Shown: positions 47,143 through 55,140 of the stretch, in pieces | Numbering within the stretch: the first letter of the stretch is position 1 | Layout: the number at the start of each line of letters is the position of its first letter | Origin: Geobacter sp. | GTDB lineage: Bacteria; Desulfobacterota; Desulfuromonadia; Geobacterales; Pseudopelobacteraceae | DNA length: 64,000 nucleotides | Reading direction: 5' to 3' | Assembly (NCBI GenBank): GCA_009885845.1 | Contig: VFJW01000133.1 | Span: 1 to 64,000, forward strand | Program-made: the position numbers and the translations under genes | Notes under the pieces: model-generated | What the model was told of the DNA's origin: nothing | Databases searched by the model: none | What the model saw: the letters and a program-made list of their open reading frames with translations, nothing else

Positions 47143-48300
47143 ATGAAACAGTTTGTGGCAGGTATCAGTATGTTTGCAGTTATGGCAATTGGTGCAGCAG
47201 CTCAGGCGGAAATCACGATAGGTGTCAACCTGTCCTCGACCGGACCGGCGGCTTCGCTCGGCATCGCTGAGAAGAATGCCATCTCGTTCGGCCCTTCGAC
47301 CATAGCCGGACAAAAAGTCCGCTATGTCATTTATGATGATGCCACCGATACCACGACCGCTGTTCAGAACATAAAGCGCCTGGTTTCGGAGGAGAAGGTC
47401 GACGTTCTGATCGGGCCCACGACATCACCCACGTCTGCGGCAGTGATTGAGGCGGTAGCAGCGTCAAAAACCCCTATGATCCAGCTTTCACCCGGCCCGG
47501 CTACTATCTCTGCCACCGACGAAAAACGCAAATGGATATTCAGTGCCCCTGCCAACACCACCATTTACGGGACCGCAATGATCAATCACATGGTCAAGAA
47601 AGGGGTAAAAACGGTTTCGGTAATTGCGGTGGATGACGCCTATGGAGAGGTCAGTACTGTGGCGTATAAAGCCCTTTCCGAGCCGAAAGGGATCAAAACG
47701 CTGACGATCGAAAAATACAAGCGTACCGACACCAGCGCCACTGCACAGGTATTGAAGGCAATGCAGGGAAATCCGGATGCAATTTTCATTGCATCATCCG
47801 GTACTCCGGCGGCTCTTCCTCACGTTGCCCTGATCGAGCGTGGCTACAAAGGGAAGATCTACCAGTCGGGCGGGGCAGCCAATGCTGAATTTCTCCGCAT
47901 CGGTGGAAAAGCGCTGGAGGGTTCGTTTATGCTTGCGCCACCGGTTGTTGTTGGAGAGCAGTTGCCTGATGGATATCCGACTAAGGTCGAAGCACTCAAA
48001 TTCATAAAAGCTTATGAGGCCAAATTCGGGCCTCGTTCCATGTTCGCTTCTCTCGCCTGGGATGCACTGAAAATTGTTGAAGCAGCAGTACCCAAGGCTC
48101 TGAAAAGCGGCCAGCCAGGTACGGAGAAGTTCCGGGCTGCCTTGCGTGATGCCATTGAAGGAACCAAGGGTCTTAAAGGTGCCGGTTCGGTATTTACGAT
48201 GTCTCCTACGGATCATTCGGGCGTAAACCAACTCGGCATGTCTCTCATGAAGGTTGAAAACGGCAAGTGGAAGCTGGAAGATCACGCCGAATTTAAATAG
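47143..48300 (+). CDS. livK: ABC transporter substrate-binding protein
   Basis: 385 residues with a signal peptide (MKQFVAGISMFAVMAIGAAAQA) and a type-I periplasmic binding fold (ITIGVNLSSTGPAASLG, YVIYDDATDTTTAVQNIKRLV, IGPTTSPTSAAV). GGGAGG precedes the ATG at 47143. It is the ligand-capturing part of the transporter encoded just upstream. It differs strongly from the LivK at 17292, suggesting a different ligand. Confidence 0.92.
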   Translation: MKQFVAGISMFAVMAIGAAAQAEITIGVNLSSTGPAASLGIAEKNAISFGPSTIAGQKVRYVIYDDATDTTTAVQNIKRLVSEEKVDVLIGPTTSPTSAAVIEAVAASKTPMIQLSPGPATISATDEKRKWIFSAPANTTIYGTAMINHMVKKGVKTVSVIAVDDAYGEVSTVAYKALSEPKGIKTLTIEKYKRTDTSATAQVLKAMQGNPDAIFIASSGTPAALPHVALIERGYKGKIYQSGGAANAEFLRIGGKALEGSFMLAPPVVVGEQLPDGYPTKVEALKFIKAYEAKFGPRSMFASLAWDALKIVEAAVPKALKSGQPGTEKFRAALRDAIEGTKGLKGAGSVFTMSPTDHSGVNQLGMSLMKVENGKWKLEDHAEFK

Positions 48301-48322
48301 AATCCATTCGAATAAAACAAAA

Positions 48323-48376
48323 CCACCCCTCACCTTTTCTGCCCGCTATAAACGGGATACGGAGGTGTTGGGGTGG
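48323..48376. terminator. Structured hairpin after livK
   Basis: CCACCCC (48323-48329) pairs with GGGGTGG (48370-48376), then CACCT with AGGTG, then CCCG with CGGG around a small loop. It begins 22 bases after the livK stop, with no T-run following. Probably a terminator or mRNA-stabilising stem. Confidence 0.55.
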
Positions 48377-48395
48377 TAATTGTTCAGAACGGTGT

Positions 48396-48480
48396 GGCAG
48401 TTGACCTGTCCGGGCAGTCTTTCCGCCCGGTCAGCGTCTAACTGCCTGGTTGGGACTTCGCCTTTATATTAGGTTTTTTT
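48396..48480. terminator. Second two-tier hairpin with T-run between convergent genes
   Basis: Outer stem GGCAGTTGAC (48396-48405) with GTCTAACTGCC (48436-48446, one bulge), inner stem CCGGGC/GCCCGG (48410-48415 and 48425-48430). Seven T residues at 48474-48480 follow 27 bases later, just before the stop of the convergent - strand gene. Likely part of a bidirectional terminator region; the bulged two-tier shape could also be a small structured RNA. Confidence 0.5.
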
Positions 48481-48927
48481 CTAGTTGCACTCGTTTGACT
48501 CAAGAGCTTCCTTGAAAAGTTTTTGATCATCGATGATTCGGAATGTTGGCCCCTTTATATGCTCGATGACCTCCAGTGTGCCATTCACTCGAACATATAC
48601 GTAATGAGGATAGCTATCTGGATCAAGACCTCCATATTTATTCCGTTTTTTCTTCGTTTCCGGATGCCAGCACGTCTTCCCAGTTGCTTTCATGAGTAAC
48701 TTGTCGTTCTGGTCGGTTAACTCAAAAACAGCATTATCAACCGGGAACGGCGATGAATAATAATATGACTTCACAGTTACTGCATCTCTTGTATACCCTG
48801 TTGGTAGCGGAAACCATTTAGGAAGTCTGGATTCAGGGGTCAAGGTGAAAGACGACTCCATGCATCCTCGGATGGGACTGCAGGAAACTAATAATAGAAC
48901 AGCTATGAAAAGTAATTTCGGTTTCAT
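48481..48927 (-). CDS. Small predicted lipoprotein, unknown function
   Basis: 148 residues from MKPKLLFIAVLLLVSCSP at 48927. The signal has a lipobox (LVSC, Cys at about 16), so it should be lipid-anchored. The mature part has a single-domain look (FELTDQNDKLLMKATGKTCWHP, YVYVRVNGTLEVIE) and ends in ESNECN. I do not recognise the family. Two tandem palindromes lie 40-100 bases upstream, so it is probably specifically regulated. Confidence 0.75.
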   Translation of the reverse strand: MKPKLLFIAVLLLVSCSPIRGCMESSFTLTPESRLPKWFPLPTGYTRDAVTVKSYYYSSPFPVDNAVFELTDQNDKLLMKATGKTCWHPETKKKRNKYGGLDPDSYPHYVYVRVNGTLEVIEHIKGPTFRIIDDQKLFKEALESNECN

Positions 48928-48966
48928 GATGACATCTCGTCCCAACTCGTTAATCACCGGTTTCCG

Positions 48967-48992
48967 TATATAAGGAACATGTTCCTTATATA
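48967..48992. promoter_or_regulatory. Perfect 26-bp palindrome (operator-like)
   Basis: The sequence is its own reverse complement over 26 bases, core GGAACATGTTCC flanked by TATATAA/TTATATA. It starts 40 bases upstream of the lipoprotein gene on the - strand. A diverged second copy follows at 49005-49043. Confidence 0.75.
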
Positions 48993-49004
48993 AGTAATCG
49001 GCTA

Positions 49005-49043
49005 GCTATATAGGGAACATGTTTGTTCCTCATATAGGTAGCT
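49005..49043. promoter_or_regulatory. Second, diverged GGAACA...TGTTCC palindrome
   Basis: GGAACA-TGTT-TGTTCC lies within wider imperfect arms (GCTATATA on one side, TATAGGTAGC on the other). It repeats the core of the palindrome 30 bases away, spacing of about four helical turns between centres. Suggests cooperative binding of a dimeric regulator. Confidence 0.6.
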
Positions 49044-49161
49044 TTTACCGGTTTTTTTATTTCAATGGTGCGTACTGGCAGCATATATAACGGTATCTTA
49101 TTAAAAATCCAACAGAAATGTGAGTTGATTAACGGAATAAGTGTGCTGGTTAGATACGCGC
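49044..49161. other. Short gene-free stretch
   Basis: Between the second palindrome and the M23 peptidase stop I see no open frame with a plausible ribosome site and no clear terminator. Confidence 0.5.
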
Positions 49162-49941
49162 TCAATTGTGCGAAAGCTGGCTTCCGGCTTGTCGCAGTTC
49201 ACGGTAGACCGGCACCGGTACCGGTTTGCCCTCTATTATCCGGAGCACGCTGAAGTGCAGATGTGTCGGTGAGCGACGCTTTGCGGCGTTAAGGCCGCTG
49301 CGACCCATGGTTGCCAGCAGATCGCCCGGCTTTACTATTGCTCCCAATTCAACAAACAGCTCTTCAATATGAGCGTAGTATACCAGCAGTTCGTTCGCGG
49401 GATCGTAGATCCAGATATATTTGCCGCCGCGCAGTTTGCTCCCCGGCTGCCATTCATTTTCGAGCGCTACAACGACTCCGGCGGTCATGGATACGATCTG
49501 AACGGTTTTGCCGGTGCGGTCATCGCGGCTGTCCTGGTTCCGGTCGCGAATAAAGATGTCGTACGCCGGATGGCCGCCGTGGCGATTGCCGCTGAAGAAG
49601 TCGTAGCCGCCCGGTACGAAACCGTGGTTTTTCCCTTTGTCGATGGCAGCGGCGGTGTAGCCTGCCACCGGAAACACCCAGCCGGTTGATGGATAGTCGC
49701 TGCCGCCGCGCTGGTAGTATTCCGTGCGAATCCGGGCGAGTTTTACCGGCAGTTCAGAACGGGCCGCAGCTTTGCTGATGCGGCCGTCGCGGATGGCGCT
49801 GTTGATTTCATTGAAATCGGAGCAGAGAGTGCGTATATCCTTCGCGTCCAATGCTGGTGCGGTTACTGTCGCAGCTGCCGGTGAAAATTGCAGCATCAGG
49901 CAGAATAGCAGAGACGGCAGCAAACGGCCGGGATGATTCAT
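49162..49941 (-). CDS. Exported M23-family (LytM-type) metallopeptidase
   Basis: 259 residues with a signal peptide (about 1-24, ending PAAA). A helical N-terminal part (about 30-75) precedes the catalytic domain. Zinc-site sequences are visible: GHPAYDIF (His and Asp) and THLHFSV (the HxH), plus YAHIEEL. M23 enzymes cut peptidoglycan cross-links or act as regulators of amidases; with both His motifs intact it is probably active. AAAGGAT precedes the ATG. Separated from the metal cluster upstream by a terminator. Confidence 0.85.
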   Translation of the reverse strand: MNHPGRLLPSLLFCLMLQFSPAAATVTAPALDAKDIRTLCSDFNEINSAIRDGRISKAAARSELPVKLARIRTEYYQRGGSDYPSTGWVFPVAGYTAAAIDKGKNHGFVPGGYDFFSGNRHGGHPAYDIFIRDRNQDSRDDRTGKTVQIVSMTAGVVVALENEWQPGSKLRGGKYIWIYDPANELLVYYAHIEELFVELGAIVKPGDLLATMGRSGLNAAKRRSPTHLHFSVLRIIEGKPVPVPVYRELRQAGSQLSHN

Positions 49942-50002
49942 GGTTTAATCCTTTGGTGAATTGAGCTAATTCACAGGAAATGAACAATACATCAAAATGC
50001 GG

Positions 50003-50036
50003 ATGAGCCGGCAGAAAGTTTTTTCTGCCGGCTCAT
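50003..50036 (-). terminator. Terminator hairpin after the NosL-like genes
   Basis: ATGAGCCGGCAGAAA (50003-50017) and TTTCTGCCGGCTCAT (50022-50036) form a perfect 15-pair stem with a four-base loop. It lies 22 bases beyond the stop of the last gene of the - strand cluster, marking its end. Confidence 0.8.
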
Positions 50037-50057
50037 TCAACACAGGGTTTGCGGTAT

Positions 50058-50552
50058 TTATATCTTGTGGTTGCCATGTCCTTTATGGTCATGCGGCTTC
50101 ATGCTTTTTGCCCGGTCTGCTGCATCCATTTCGGCCGCCTTGAGCACCTCGTCAAAAGTGGCAAGCGTGCCGCCGTTAGACTTTATAAAGGCTGCTGCGT
50201 CTGCTTTTTCGGCAAACGCCCATTTGGCAGTTTTGGTCATGACGCCTTTCTTGCTGCCGCCAATGGCCCAGACCGCTGTTTTTGCATCGCTCAGTTTTCT
50301 ACTGTTATAATCAGCGACCTGAAAGGATTTGACCTCTTTTTTACTCTCTTTCAGGTCTGTTACCACACAGTTGATGCTGCAGGTGCCGGTGCTGCTGCCG
50401 TCGGTATAGGAGACAACCATGCGGCTATGGGAAAATATTGTGCGATCCATACCGCAATGTTTACAGGAGTCCGGTGCTTCGACTTTTTCGGCGGCCAGAC
50501 AGACGGCGGCGAGTGAGAGTGCGAGCAACAGTGCGATCCAGATTTTTTTCAT
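50058..50552 (-). CDS. NosL-like exported metal-binding protein, His-rich tail
   Basis: 164 residues from MKKIWIALLLALSLAAVCLA (signal peptide). The mature part has the NosL-type site SCKHCGMDR, and CSINC about 35 residues later, both in positions matching NosL, which binds Cu(I) for nitrous oxide reductase maturation. The C-terminus is His-rich (MKPHDHKGHGNHKI). No nosZ is in the window, so the client is unknown. Last gene of the cluster; shares the pattern CGMDR...GTCSxxC...WxIGG with the next gene upstream, its paralogue. Confidence 0.83.
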   Translation of the reverse strand: MKKIWIALLLALSLAAVCLAAEKVEAPDSCKHCGMDRTIFSHSRMVVSYTDGSSTGTCSINCVVTDLKESKKEVKSFQVADYNSRKLSDAKTAVWAIGGSKKGVMTKTAKWAFAEKADAAAFIKSNGGTLATFDEVLKAAEMDAADRAKSMKPHDHKGHGNHKI

Positions 50553-50581
50553 GGTGGTGATCTCCTTTATGCTTGAGTTGT

Positions 50582-51055
50582 TTATCTCAGTTTCGGTGCG
50601 GCATCTACTCTGGCTGCAGCCAGCGCTTCGTTCCAGGTTACAACAGTCCCGCCGTAGGAATCCAAAAATTTCTGTGCTGCTTCTCTGGTGGCAAAGGCCC
50701 ATTTTGCACGCATTGTCATGACGCCGCGCTTTGTACCTCCAATGGTCCAGACAGCCTTTTCTGCATCAATTAATTGCCGTGTATTGCGATCAGCGACTTT
50801 GAATGTTATCACCGCTTCGTTTTTTTTGCTGTTCAATTCAGTTGCTACACAGTGCAGCGAACAGGTGCCGATCTGTGTTTCGTTTTTATATTCCACCAGC
50901 ATCCTGCTGTAGCCGTACGCTTTTCGATCCATGCCGCAGTGTGCGCAGTCGCGGTGGTTGTCAATGTCAGTCCCGGCAAAAGCGGTAATGCCAAGAAGAA
51001 ACAGCAGCAGTAATGTCGTTACCGCTGAAAAGACCGCAAGTTTTATCTGTTTCAT
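50582..51055 (-). CDS. NosL-like exported metal-binding protein
   Basis: 157 residues, signal peptide or anchor at about 5-28 (AVTTLLLLFLLGITAFA). DCAHCGMDRKAYGYSRM is the NosL-type metal site; GTCSLHCVA is the second Cys pair. About half identical by eye to the 50058 gene over the core (VADxNTRxLxDAxxAVWxIGG, KRGVMTxRAKWAFA), so the two are tandem duplicates that have diverged in their tails. Lies 29 bases upstream of it. Confidence 0.83.
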   Translation of the reverse strand: MKQIKLAVFSAVTTLLLLFLLGITAFAGTDIDNHRDCAHCGMDRKAYGYSRMLVEYKNETQIGTCSLHCVATELNSKKNEAVITFKVADRNTRQLIDAEKAVWTIGGTKRGVMTMRAKWAFATREAAQKFLDSYGGTVVTWNEALAAARVDAAPKLR

Positions 51056-51082
51056 ACAAACTCCTTGAATTACCTTAAATTA

Positions 51083-51625
51083 CTACGGCAGAGCGGTAAG
51101 GATCGTACGAAGGTTTGTACCATCACGGTAGTCTTCGTTCATCCTGACGATGCCGGCACTGTCGACAACCACGGTTGTCCCCATGGTCCCATTGAAGTTG
51201 CTGGTCAGGGTATGGTTTATATCAACAAGTGTCGTGAACACCCCACCGGCATAGCCATTTGCTGAGGCAGATGCCGCGGATTCGGCGACGCTGCCGGAGA
51301 GATAATCTACCAGGAAAAAATTGACATCAGAAAATGACGGGATTATCGAAGTGCGCATGCTGCTCATGTGACTGTCGCAGACCGGGCACCACATGGTGAA
51401 GTAAATGACAGCCCCTTTTTTTCCGGATAAGGAAGACGCTAGTGTAACGGTTGCGTAGTTGGTATCTGAAACCGAAAAATCGGGTGCTTTCTGGGTGACG
51501 CTGCTGCCGCTGCTGCCGGACTGGATCACCGGGCGCTTGTCTGTACCGGAAGGAAACATGTTGTCACCGCAGGCGGTCAAGCCGACGAGGAACAACAGGA
51601 GTGCTGCTGATTTACAGGAAAACAT
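51083..51625 (-). CDS. Thioredoxin-like (TlpA/redoxin) lipoprotein
   Basis: 180 residues from MFSCKSAALLLFLVGLTACGD at 51625; lipobox LTAC. The domain has QKAPDFSVSD and the active-site-like MWCPVCDSH (CxxC) in the TlpA/redoxin position, then VVVDSAGIVRMNED. Membrane-anchored thiol-disulfide protein, possibly reducing Cys in neighbouring metal-binding proteins or moving copper as Sco proteins do. Its start overlaps the end of the barrel gene by 14 bases. The open frame extends 49 codons upstream without conserved sequence. Confidence 0.8.
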   Translation of the reverse strand: MFSCKSAALLLFLVGLTACGDNMFPSGTDKRPVIQSGSSGSSVTQKAPDFSVSDTNYATVTLASSLSGKKGAVIYFTMWCPVCDSHMSSMRTSIIPSFSDVNFFLVDYLSGSVAESAASASANGYAGGVFTTLVDINHTLTSNFNGTMGTTVVVDSAGIVRMNEDYRDGTNLRTILTALP

Positions 51626-52592
51626 AGCGCACCCCCACTGATAGCACGTTTGTTGTCGGAAAATTTTGTCCCCAGCCGTTCTGTTTGACAGCATGGTTCC
51701 AACCGGTTCTGATGCTCCAGTTACTGTCGTTGTTAGAATAGGTAACGGCAAGGCCAAGAGACTGCTTGTCAAAACCGCTGCCGGAGTCCCGTTTTCCGTT
51801 GAAACTGGCGTCGGCTTCTTTCATGTATGTGTAGGAAACGCTGCCGGCTATACTGTCACCGCCGGTGCCAAGTATGTAGGTATACCCGGTGGAAAGTGAC
51901 GCAGAGAAGCGATCGCCCAGATCTTTTTTGTATGGCTCCACATATTTCCCATACTCACGGTTGATGGATCGTTCAAGGTAGGTGCCGTAGGCAAGAGCAA
52001 GAGAAATATTCCAGGGGCGGATGGTTTTTTCAATCAGCAGCGTACCGTCTAACCGATAAAAGCCGCGTCCGGTAATATCAAAACTGCTCTCCTGGTTGTC
52101 ATACGGAGAAAGGCCGGTGGGAAGCAGGAACGATAATCCCAGGGATACCCCCGGGATCATATCGCCGATATCCCGCACTTTCCAGGCACTGTTGTCGTCC
52201 GACAGTTCATAAGTCAGCGAAACGGTCATATCTCCAAGCCCGTTTGTCTGTGAGGAAACGCCGGAATATTTATTGTCGTTCCAGATATACGGCAGTGAAA
52301 TGCTTGTCTGCCAATCAGTCGCAAAACGATATCCCGCCCCCATGTTCATCCGATACTGCTTAAGATCAGAACCGGAAGGGTCGGCGATATGCTTCCTGTT
52401 TTGATTCCAGTAGCCGTCATACAGTTCCGCATCAAAGGAGAGGTCAGCAACTGCGGTGGCATATTTGGGAACGGTGAGCGATGCCGCTGAACCGCCGCCG
52501 CAGCAGGATGCGGCCTGCGATTGAGCAGGGAAAAGGGTGGCAGCCCCCGCGAGGAGGGCTGCCGTAATGATTGAAAGGGTTTCCTGTTTCAT
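51612..52592 (-). CDS. Outer-membrane beta-barrel protein with CCGGG N-terminus
   Basis: 326 residues from MKQETLSIITAALLAG (52592). A signal peptide ends AQSQA, immediately followed by ASCCGGGSA, so the mature protein begins with a Cys-Cys pair. The rest is alternating amphipathic strands (GAGYRFATDWQTSISLPYIW, GLGDMTVSLTYEL, FSASLSTGYTYILG) ending in VRYVFL with a terminal aromatic pattern, as in outer-membrane barrels related to the phenol-degradation MetA transporter family. Lies seven bases after the lipoprotein gene. Its cargo is unknown. Confidence 0.78.
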   Translation of the reverse strand: MKQETLSIITAALLAGAATLFPAQSQAASCCGGGSAASLTVPKYATAVADLSFDAELYDGYWNQNRKHIADPSGSDLKQYRMNMGAGYRFATDWQTSISLPYIWNDNKYSGVSSQTNGLGDMTVSLTYELSDDNSAWKVRDIGDMIPGVSLGLSFLLPTGLSPYDNQESSFDITGRGFYRLDGTLLIEKTIRPWNISLALAYGTYLERSINREYGKYVEPYKKDLGDRFSASLSTGYTYILGTGGDSIAGSVSYTYMKEADASFNGKRDSGSGFDKQSLGLAVTYSNNDSNWSIRTGWNHAVKQNGWGQNFPTTNVLSVGVRYVFL

Positions 52593-52599
52593 AGCCGTG

Positions 52600-54195
52600 C
52601 TACATTCCGGCGACAACGGTAAATGTCGCGAAATCGTTTGTTCCGGTAACGGCTACTGTGCCGTCGGTCGTTTTTTGTTCGCCGTCTATAATTACCCGTA
52701 CCCAGACCGTTCCGCCAGCGGCCAGCCCGGTTAATCCTGAAACGGACCAGTGACCTGAACCAGTGGCAGTCAGGCTGCTCCAGGTGGAACCATTATCAGT
52801 AGAAGCATCGATGGCCATGCTTGCTACTGTCCTGGCGACGTTCATCTCGTTATGCAGTGTGCTGCCGATCGAAACGGCTGGAAACTTCATCATCATGCTG
52901 TCATCGGCTGCTGCTATGAACAACTTGAGGGCACTGCTCATTCCGAAGGTAGAGCTGTCATTGAAGAGATAATAGGTGCGTTTGGAGGTTACCATTCCCA
53001 TCATGGAGCCAATAACGTCACTTACCCCCTTGAGAGTCACCCGGTTTGTCGTGCCCATGGACATTGCAACAGGTGGATAAAATGTTGCGGACTCCATGCC
53101 GACCATCACCTTCAGTTCCCAGATGCCCATGCCGGGACCGGATGCCATCAGATAATAAACAGAACAGTCATACGTGCCCGGTGTGGAAGATTCCACGACG
53201 GTATCAACGGGAGTTGAGTGGGACATACTGGCCATATACATTTTTGGCATCAGGGTAATGGTTTTTCCGGTTGCAGCAGAACCATCAAGGTTGCTGAGCT
53301 TTATTTGGAAGGTCGATTTTCCCTGGGTAGCTGCCATCATGCCCGGGACATATTCGACAATGTAACTGGCTGTCACAACCTTTTTTGCAAAGGGGGGCGC
53401 CCCTATCCTGTCAGGCGTCAATCTGGATTTATTGCCACTGCTCATTTGGAAATTCATCAGCGCCTGAGCGAATTTGCTGCACAAATCTACCGGCATGGTT
53501 TTGGTAGCCACTATATAGCCGCCATCAAGTGTCCCGTCTGCAAGGTCGGCAGCTATGGCGTTGATCAGAGCAAACTGATCGCCTGGAGAAAGCGTCAGAT
53601 CCATTGCCAACTGGCTGAATGCCGCAGCTCGAAGTCCTGCAAGACGCTGGGGAGTTGTTGAGGCGCTGGACATTCCTGCGAAAGCGGGTTTGATCGAGCT
53701 GTCCGGGGTGTAGCCAAATGCCGCAAGAAATGTACTTTCTGCCACAGCCTTGGTTTTTCCTCCTGCAATCAGCTTTTGAATGATTGTTGAAGATGGATCG
53801 ATGGCGACGGTAGCTCCGGAAGCGAGGCTGCCGGCAGCGGCATGGCTGGTAAGTGTCCCCATTGTCACGCCGCTGGTTGCTGTCGCTTCATCAGAAAAAG
53901 TCCCGCCGCTCGCGTCAAAAACGAGATCGCCGGTGAGAGCCGAGTTTGGAATTGATATTGAGTATGAACCATCTGCCCCGGTAGTAACCGGTCCGGCGAC
54001 AACCGTACCGGAGGTTGTTTTTACGGTTACTGATGTGCCGCTGGCCGGCCCTGCCATGACGACACCGGACACTGATGTCGTCGTCGATGGGGTAATACTA
54101 CTGGTATTGCTGCTGGAGCTGCTGCAGCCGGATGAGATGATTGAGAGGCAGACGATTACTGCCGCTTTGGAAAGGATATATGCCGATGACTTCAT
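52600..54195 (-). CDS. Met-rich lipoprotein with FixH/YtkA-like region
   Basis: 531 residues from MKSSAYILSKAAVIVCLSIISSGCSS (lipobox SSGC). The first third has a carboxypeptidase-regulatory-like beta repeat (SVSGVVMAGPASGTSVTVKT...GADGSYSISIP) and a helical part. The centre (about 290-390) resembles FixH/YtkA domains (LMPKMYMASMSHSTPV, YLMASGPGMGIWELKV). Methionines are unusually dense there (KMYMASM, AMSMG, SMMGM, DDSMMMK), a pattern of Cu(I)-binding Mets. It precedes the barrel gene with GGAG upstream of its start and an inverted repeat at 54235 in its promoter region. Confidence 0.78.
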   Translation of the reverse strand: MKSSAYILSKAAVIVCLSIISSGCSSSSSNTSSITPSTTTSVSGVVMAGPASGTSVTVKTTSGTVVAGPVTTGADGSYSISIPNSALTGDLVFDASGGTFSDEATATSGVTMGTLTSHAAAGSLASGATVAIDPSSTIIQKLIAGGKTKAVAESTFLAAFGYTPDSSIKPAFAGMSSASTTPQRLAGLRAAAFSQLAMDLTLSPGDQFALINAIAADLADGTLDGGYIVATKTMPVDLCSKFAQALMNFQMSSGNKSRLTPDRIGAPPFAKKVVTASYIVEYVPGMMAATQGKSTFQIKLSNLDGSAATGKTITLMPKMYMASMSHSTPVDTVVESSTPGTYDCSVYYLMASGPGMGIWELKVMVGMESATFYPPVAMSMGTTNRVTLKGVSDVIGSMMGMVTSKRTYYLFNDSSTFGMSSALKLFIAAADDSMMMKFPAVSIGSTLHNEMNVARTVASMAIDASTDNGSTWSSLTATGSGHWSVSGLTGLAAGGTVWVRVIIDGEQKTTDGTVAVTGTNDFATFTVVAGM

Positions 54196-54234
54196 ATAAA
54201 AGGTCTCCTTGATTGAGAGTGCAACACAAGTACA

Positions 54235-54254
54235 GCACACGTGTCAACGTGCGC
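54235..54254. promoter_or_regulatory. Operator-like inverted repeat upstream of the Met-rich lipoprotein gene
   Basis: On the - strand GCGCACGT-TGAC-ACGTGTGC, arms matching at seven of eight positions. It contains TTGACA, a consensus -35, about 40 bases before the start codon. A regulator bound here would compete with RNA polymerase. No convincing -10 with standard spacing is visible. Confidence 0.6.
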
Positions 54255-54327
54255 AGCCTTAACCGGCGGCGCAACAGAGCGACCAGAAGGGTGCTATCCT
54301 TTGGAAAAGGTGTGGAAATACGTTGAA

Positions 54328-54918
54328 TCAGGAAGCGGAAGAAATTATCGGGGGTGGATCAGGTGGATCGACGTAACGCGATGTCAGGCGATCCGGTATA
54401 ATGGCGGCAAGAGGAATTTGCTCCGGAGAAAGCAGCTCTCCGGAAAAGAAATACGGCAGATGCTGGGTGGTTTCAATAGATAACAGTGTGAACAACTTGC
54501 CACCACTGCAGGGGGGATTGCCGATAGTGACCGGTTTTGATTTGTGAGGTGCAGGCGTGGAAGCGGCCGTCGTTTCAGCACTCTTTTCATGTGAGGCATG
54601 AGCAGGCGCATCACAACAGTCGGCTCTCTTTTCTGAGGATTCAACTACCGGTGCAGGCGGTATGCTGCAGACATCTGAAGCAGAAGGAAGGTGGGCATCA
54701 CCGGCATCGTACTTTTTTTTCTGCCAGCAGCAGCAGGTATGGGCGGCACTCCGCTCCAGTGAACAGCCGTCCACCTTACAGTCACCCGAACACTCCCCGG
54801 TAACGGCATGGGCGATGGCCTTCGACTGCATGGCAAGCGGTACCAGAGGAGTGACAACGATCAACAGGTAGATCGTTGTCATGAGCAGTGAAGTAATATA
54901 GCGATGTGACGTTGTCAT
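54328..54918 (-). CDS. Cys-rich membrane-anchored protein, unknown function
   Basis: 196 residues from MTTSHRYITSLLMTTIYLL (54918), with CAGGAG four bases upstream. An N-terminal membrane segment (about 8-32) is followed by Cys-dense sequence: GECSGDCKVDGCSLER and HTCCCWQKK (about 40-65), then ADCCDAPAHASHEK. A Pro/Ser/Thr-rich C-terminal half ends YVDPPDPPPIISS. The Cys spacing suggests metal binding. I do not recognise a characterised family. Lies 132 bases upstream of the lipoprotein gene, same strand. Confidence 0.75.
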   Translation of the reverse strand: MTTSHRYITSLLMTTIYLLIVVTPLVPLAMQSKAIAHAVTGECSGDCKVDGCSLERSAAHTCCCWQKKKYDAGDAHLPSASDVCSIPPAPVVESSEKRADCCDAPAHASHEKSAETTAASTPAPHKSKPVTIGNPPCSGGKLFTLLSIETTQHLPYFFSGELLSPEQIPLAAIIPDRLTSRYVDPPDPPPIISSAS

Positions 54919-55032
54919 GCTGCTCCTGAAGAAACCGGAGACGGTTAATTCATCAGGCAACTTCCTGATCGCCTCTTTCGTCGCATGGTACTCAATTTGA
55001 CTAATCGGGAACGATGTCTGAATCCACAGAAA

Positions 55033-55058
55033 TTGTATACGCCCGGATATTTGTATAC
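55033..55058. promoter_or_regulatory. Direct repeat of TTGTATAC, operator-like
   Basis: TTGTATAC at 55033-55040 and again at 55051-55058, 18 bases apart; each holds the palindrome GTATAC. They lie 115-140 bases upstream of the Cys-rich gene at 54918. A weak hairpin CCGATA-TTTT-TATCGG adjoins at 55072. Confidence 0.45.
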
Positions 55059-55140
55059 TATCGGCGAATGTCCGATATTTTTATCGGCAGATATGTATGA
55101 ACAGGCAGGACTCTGTCCTAAGGTAATTGAAACCGGCTTG

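Noticed and set aside
48301-48480. A c-di-GMP (GEMM-type) riboswitch in the gap after livK
   Set aside because: The region is structured but does not contain the conserved GEMM core sequences, and it sits between converging gene ends rather than before a start.
50058-50702. Longer start for the NosL-like protein at 50702
   Set aside because: It would add 50 residues reading into the upstream gene and hide the signal peptide beginning MKKIWIALLL.
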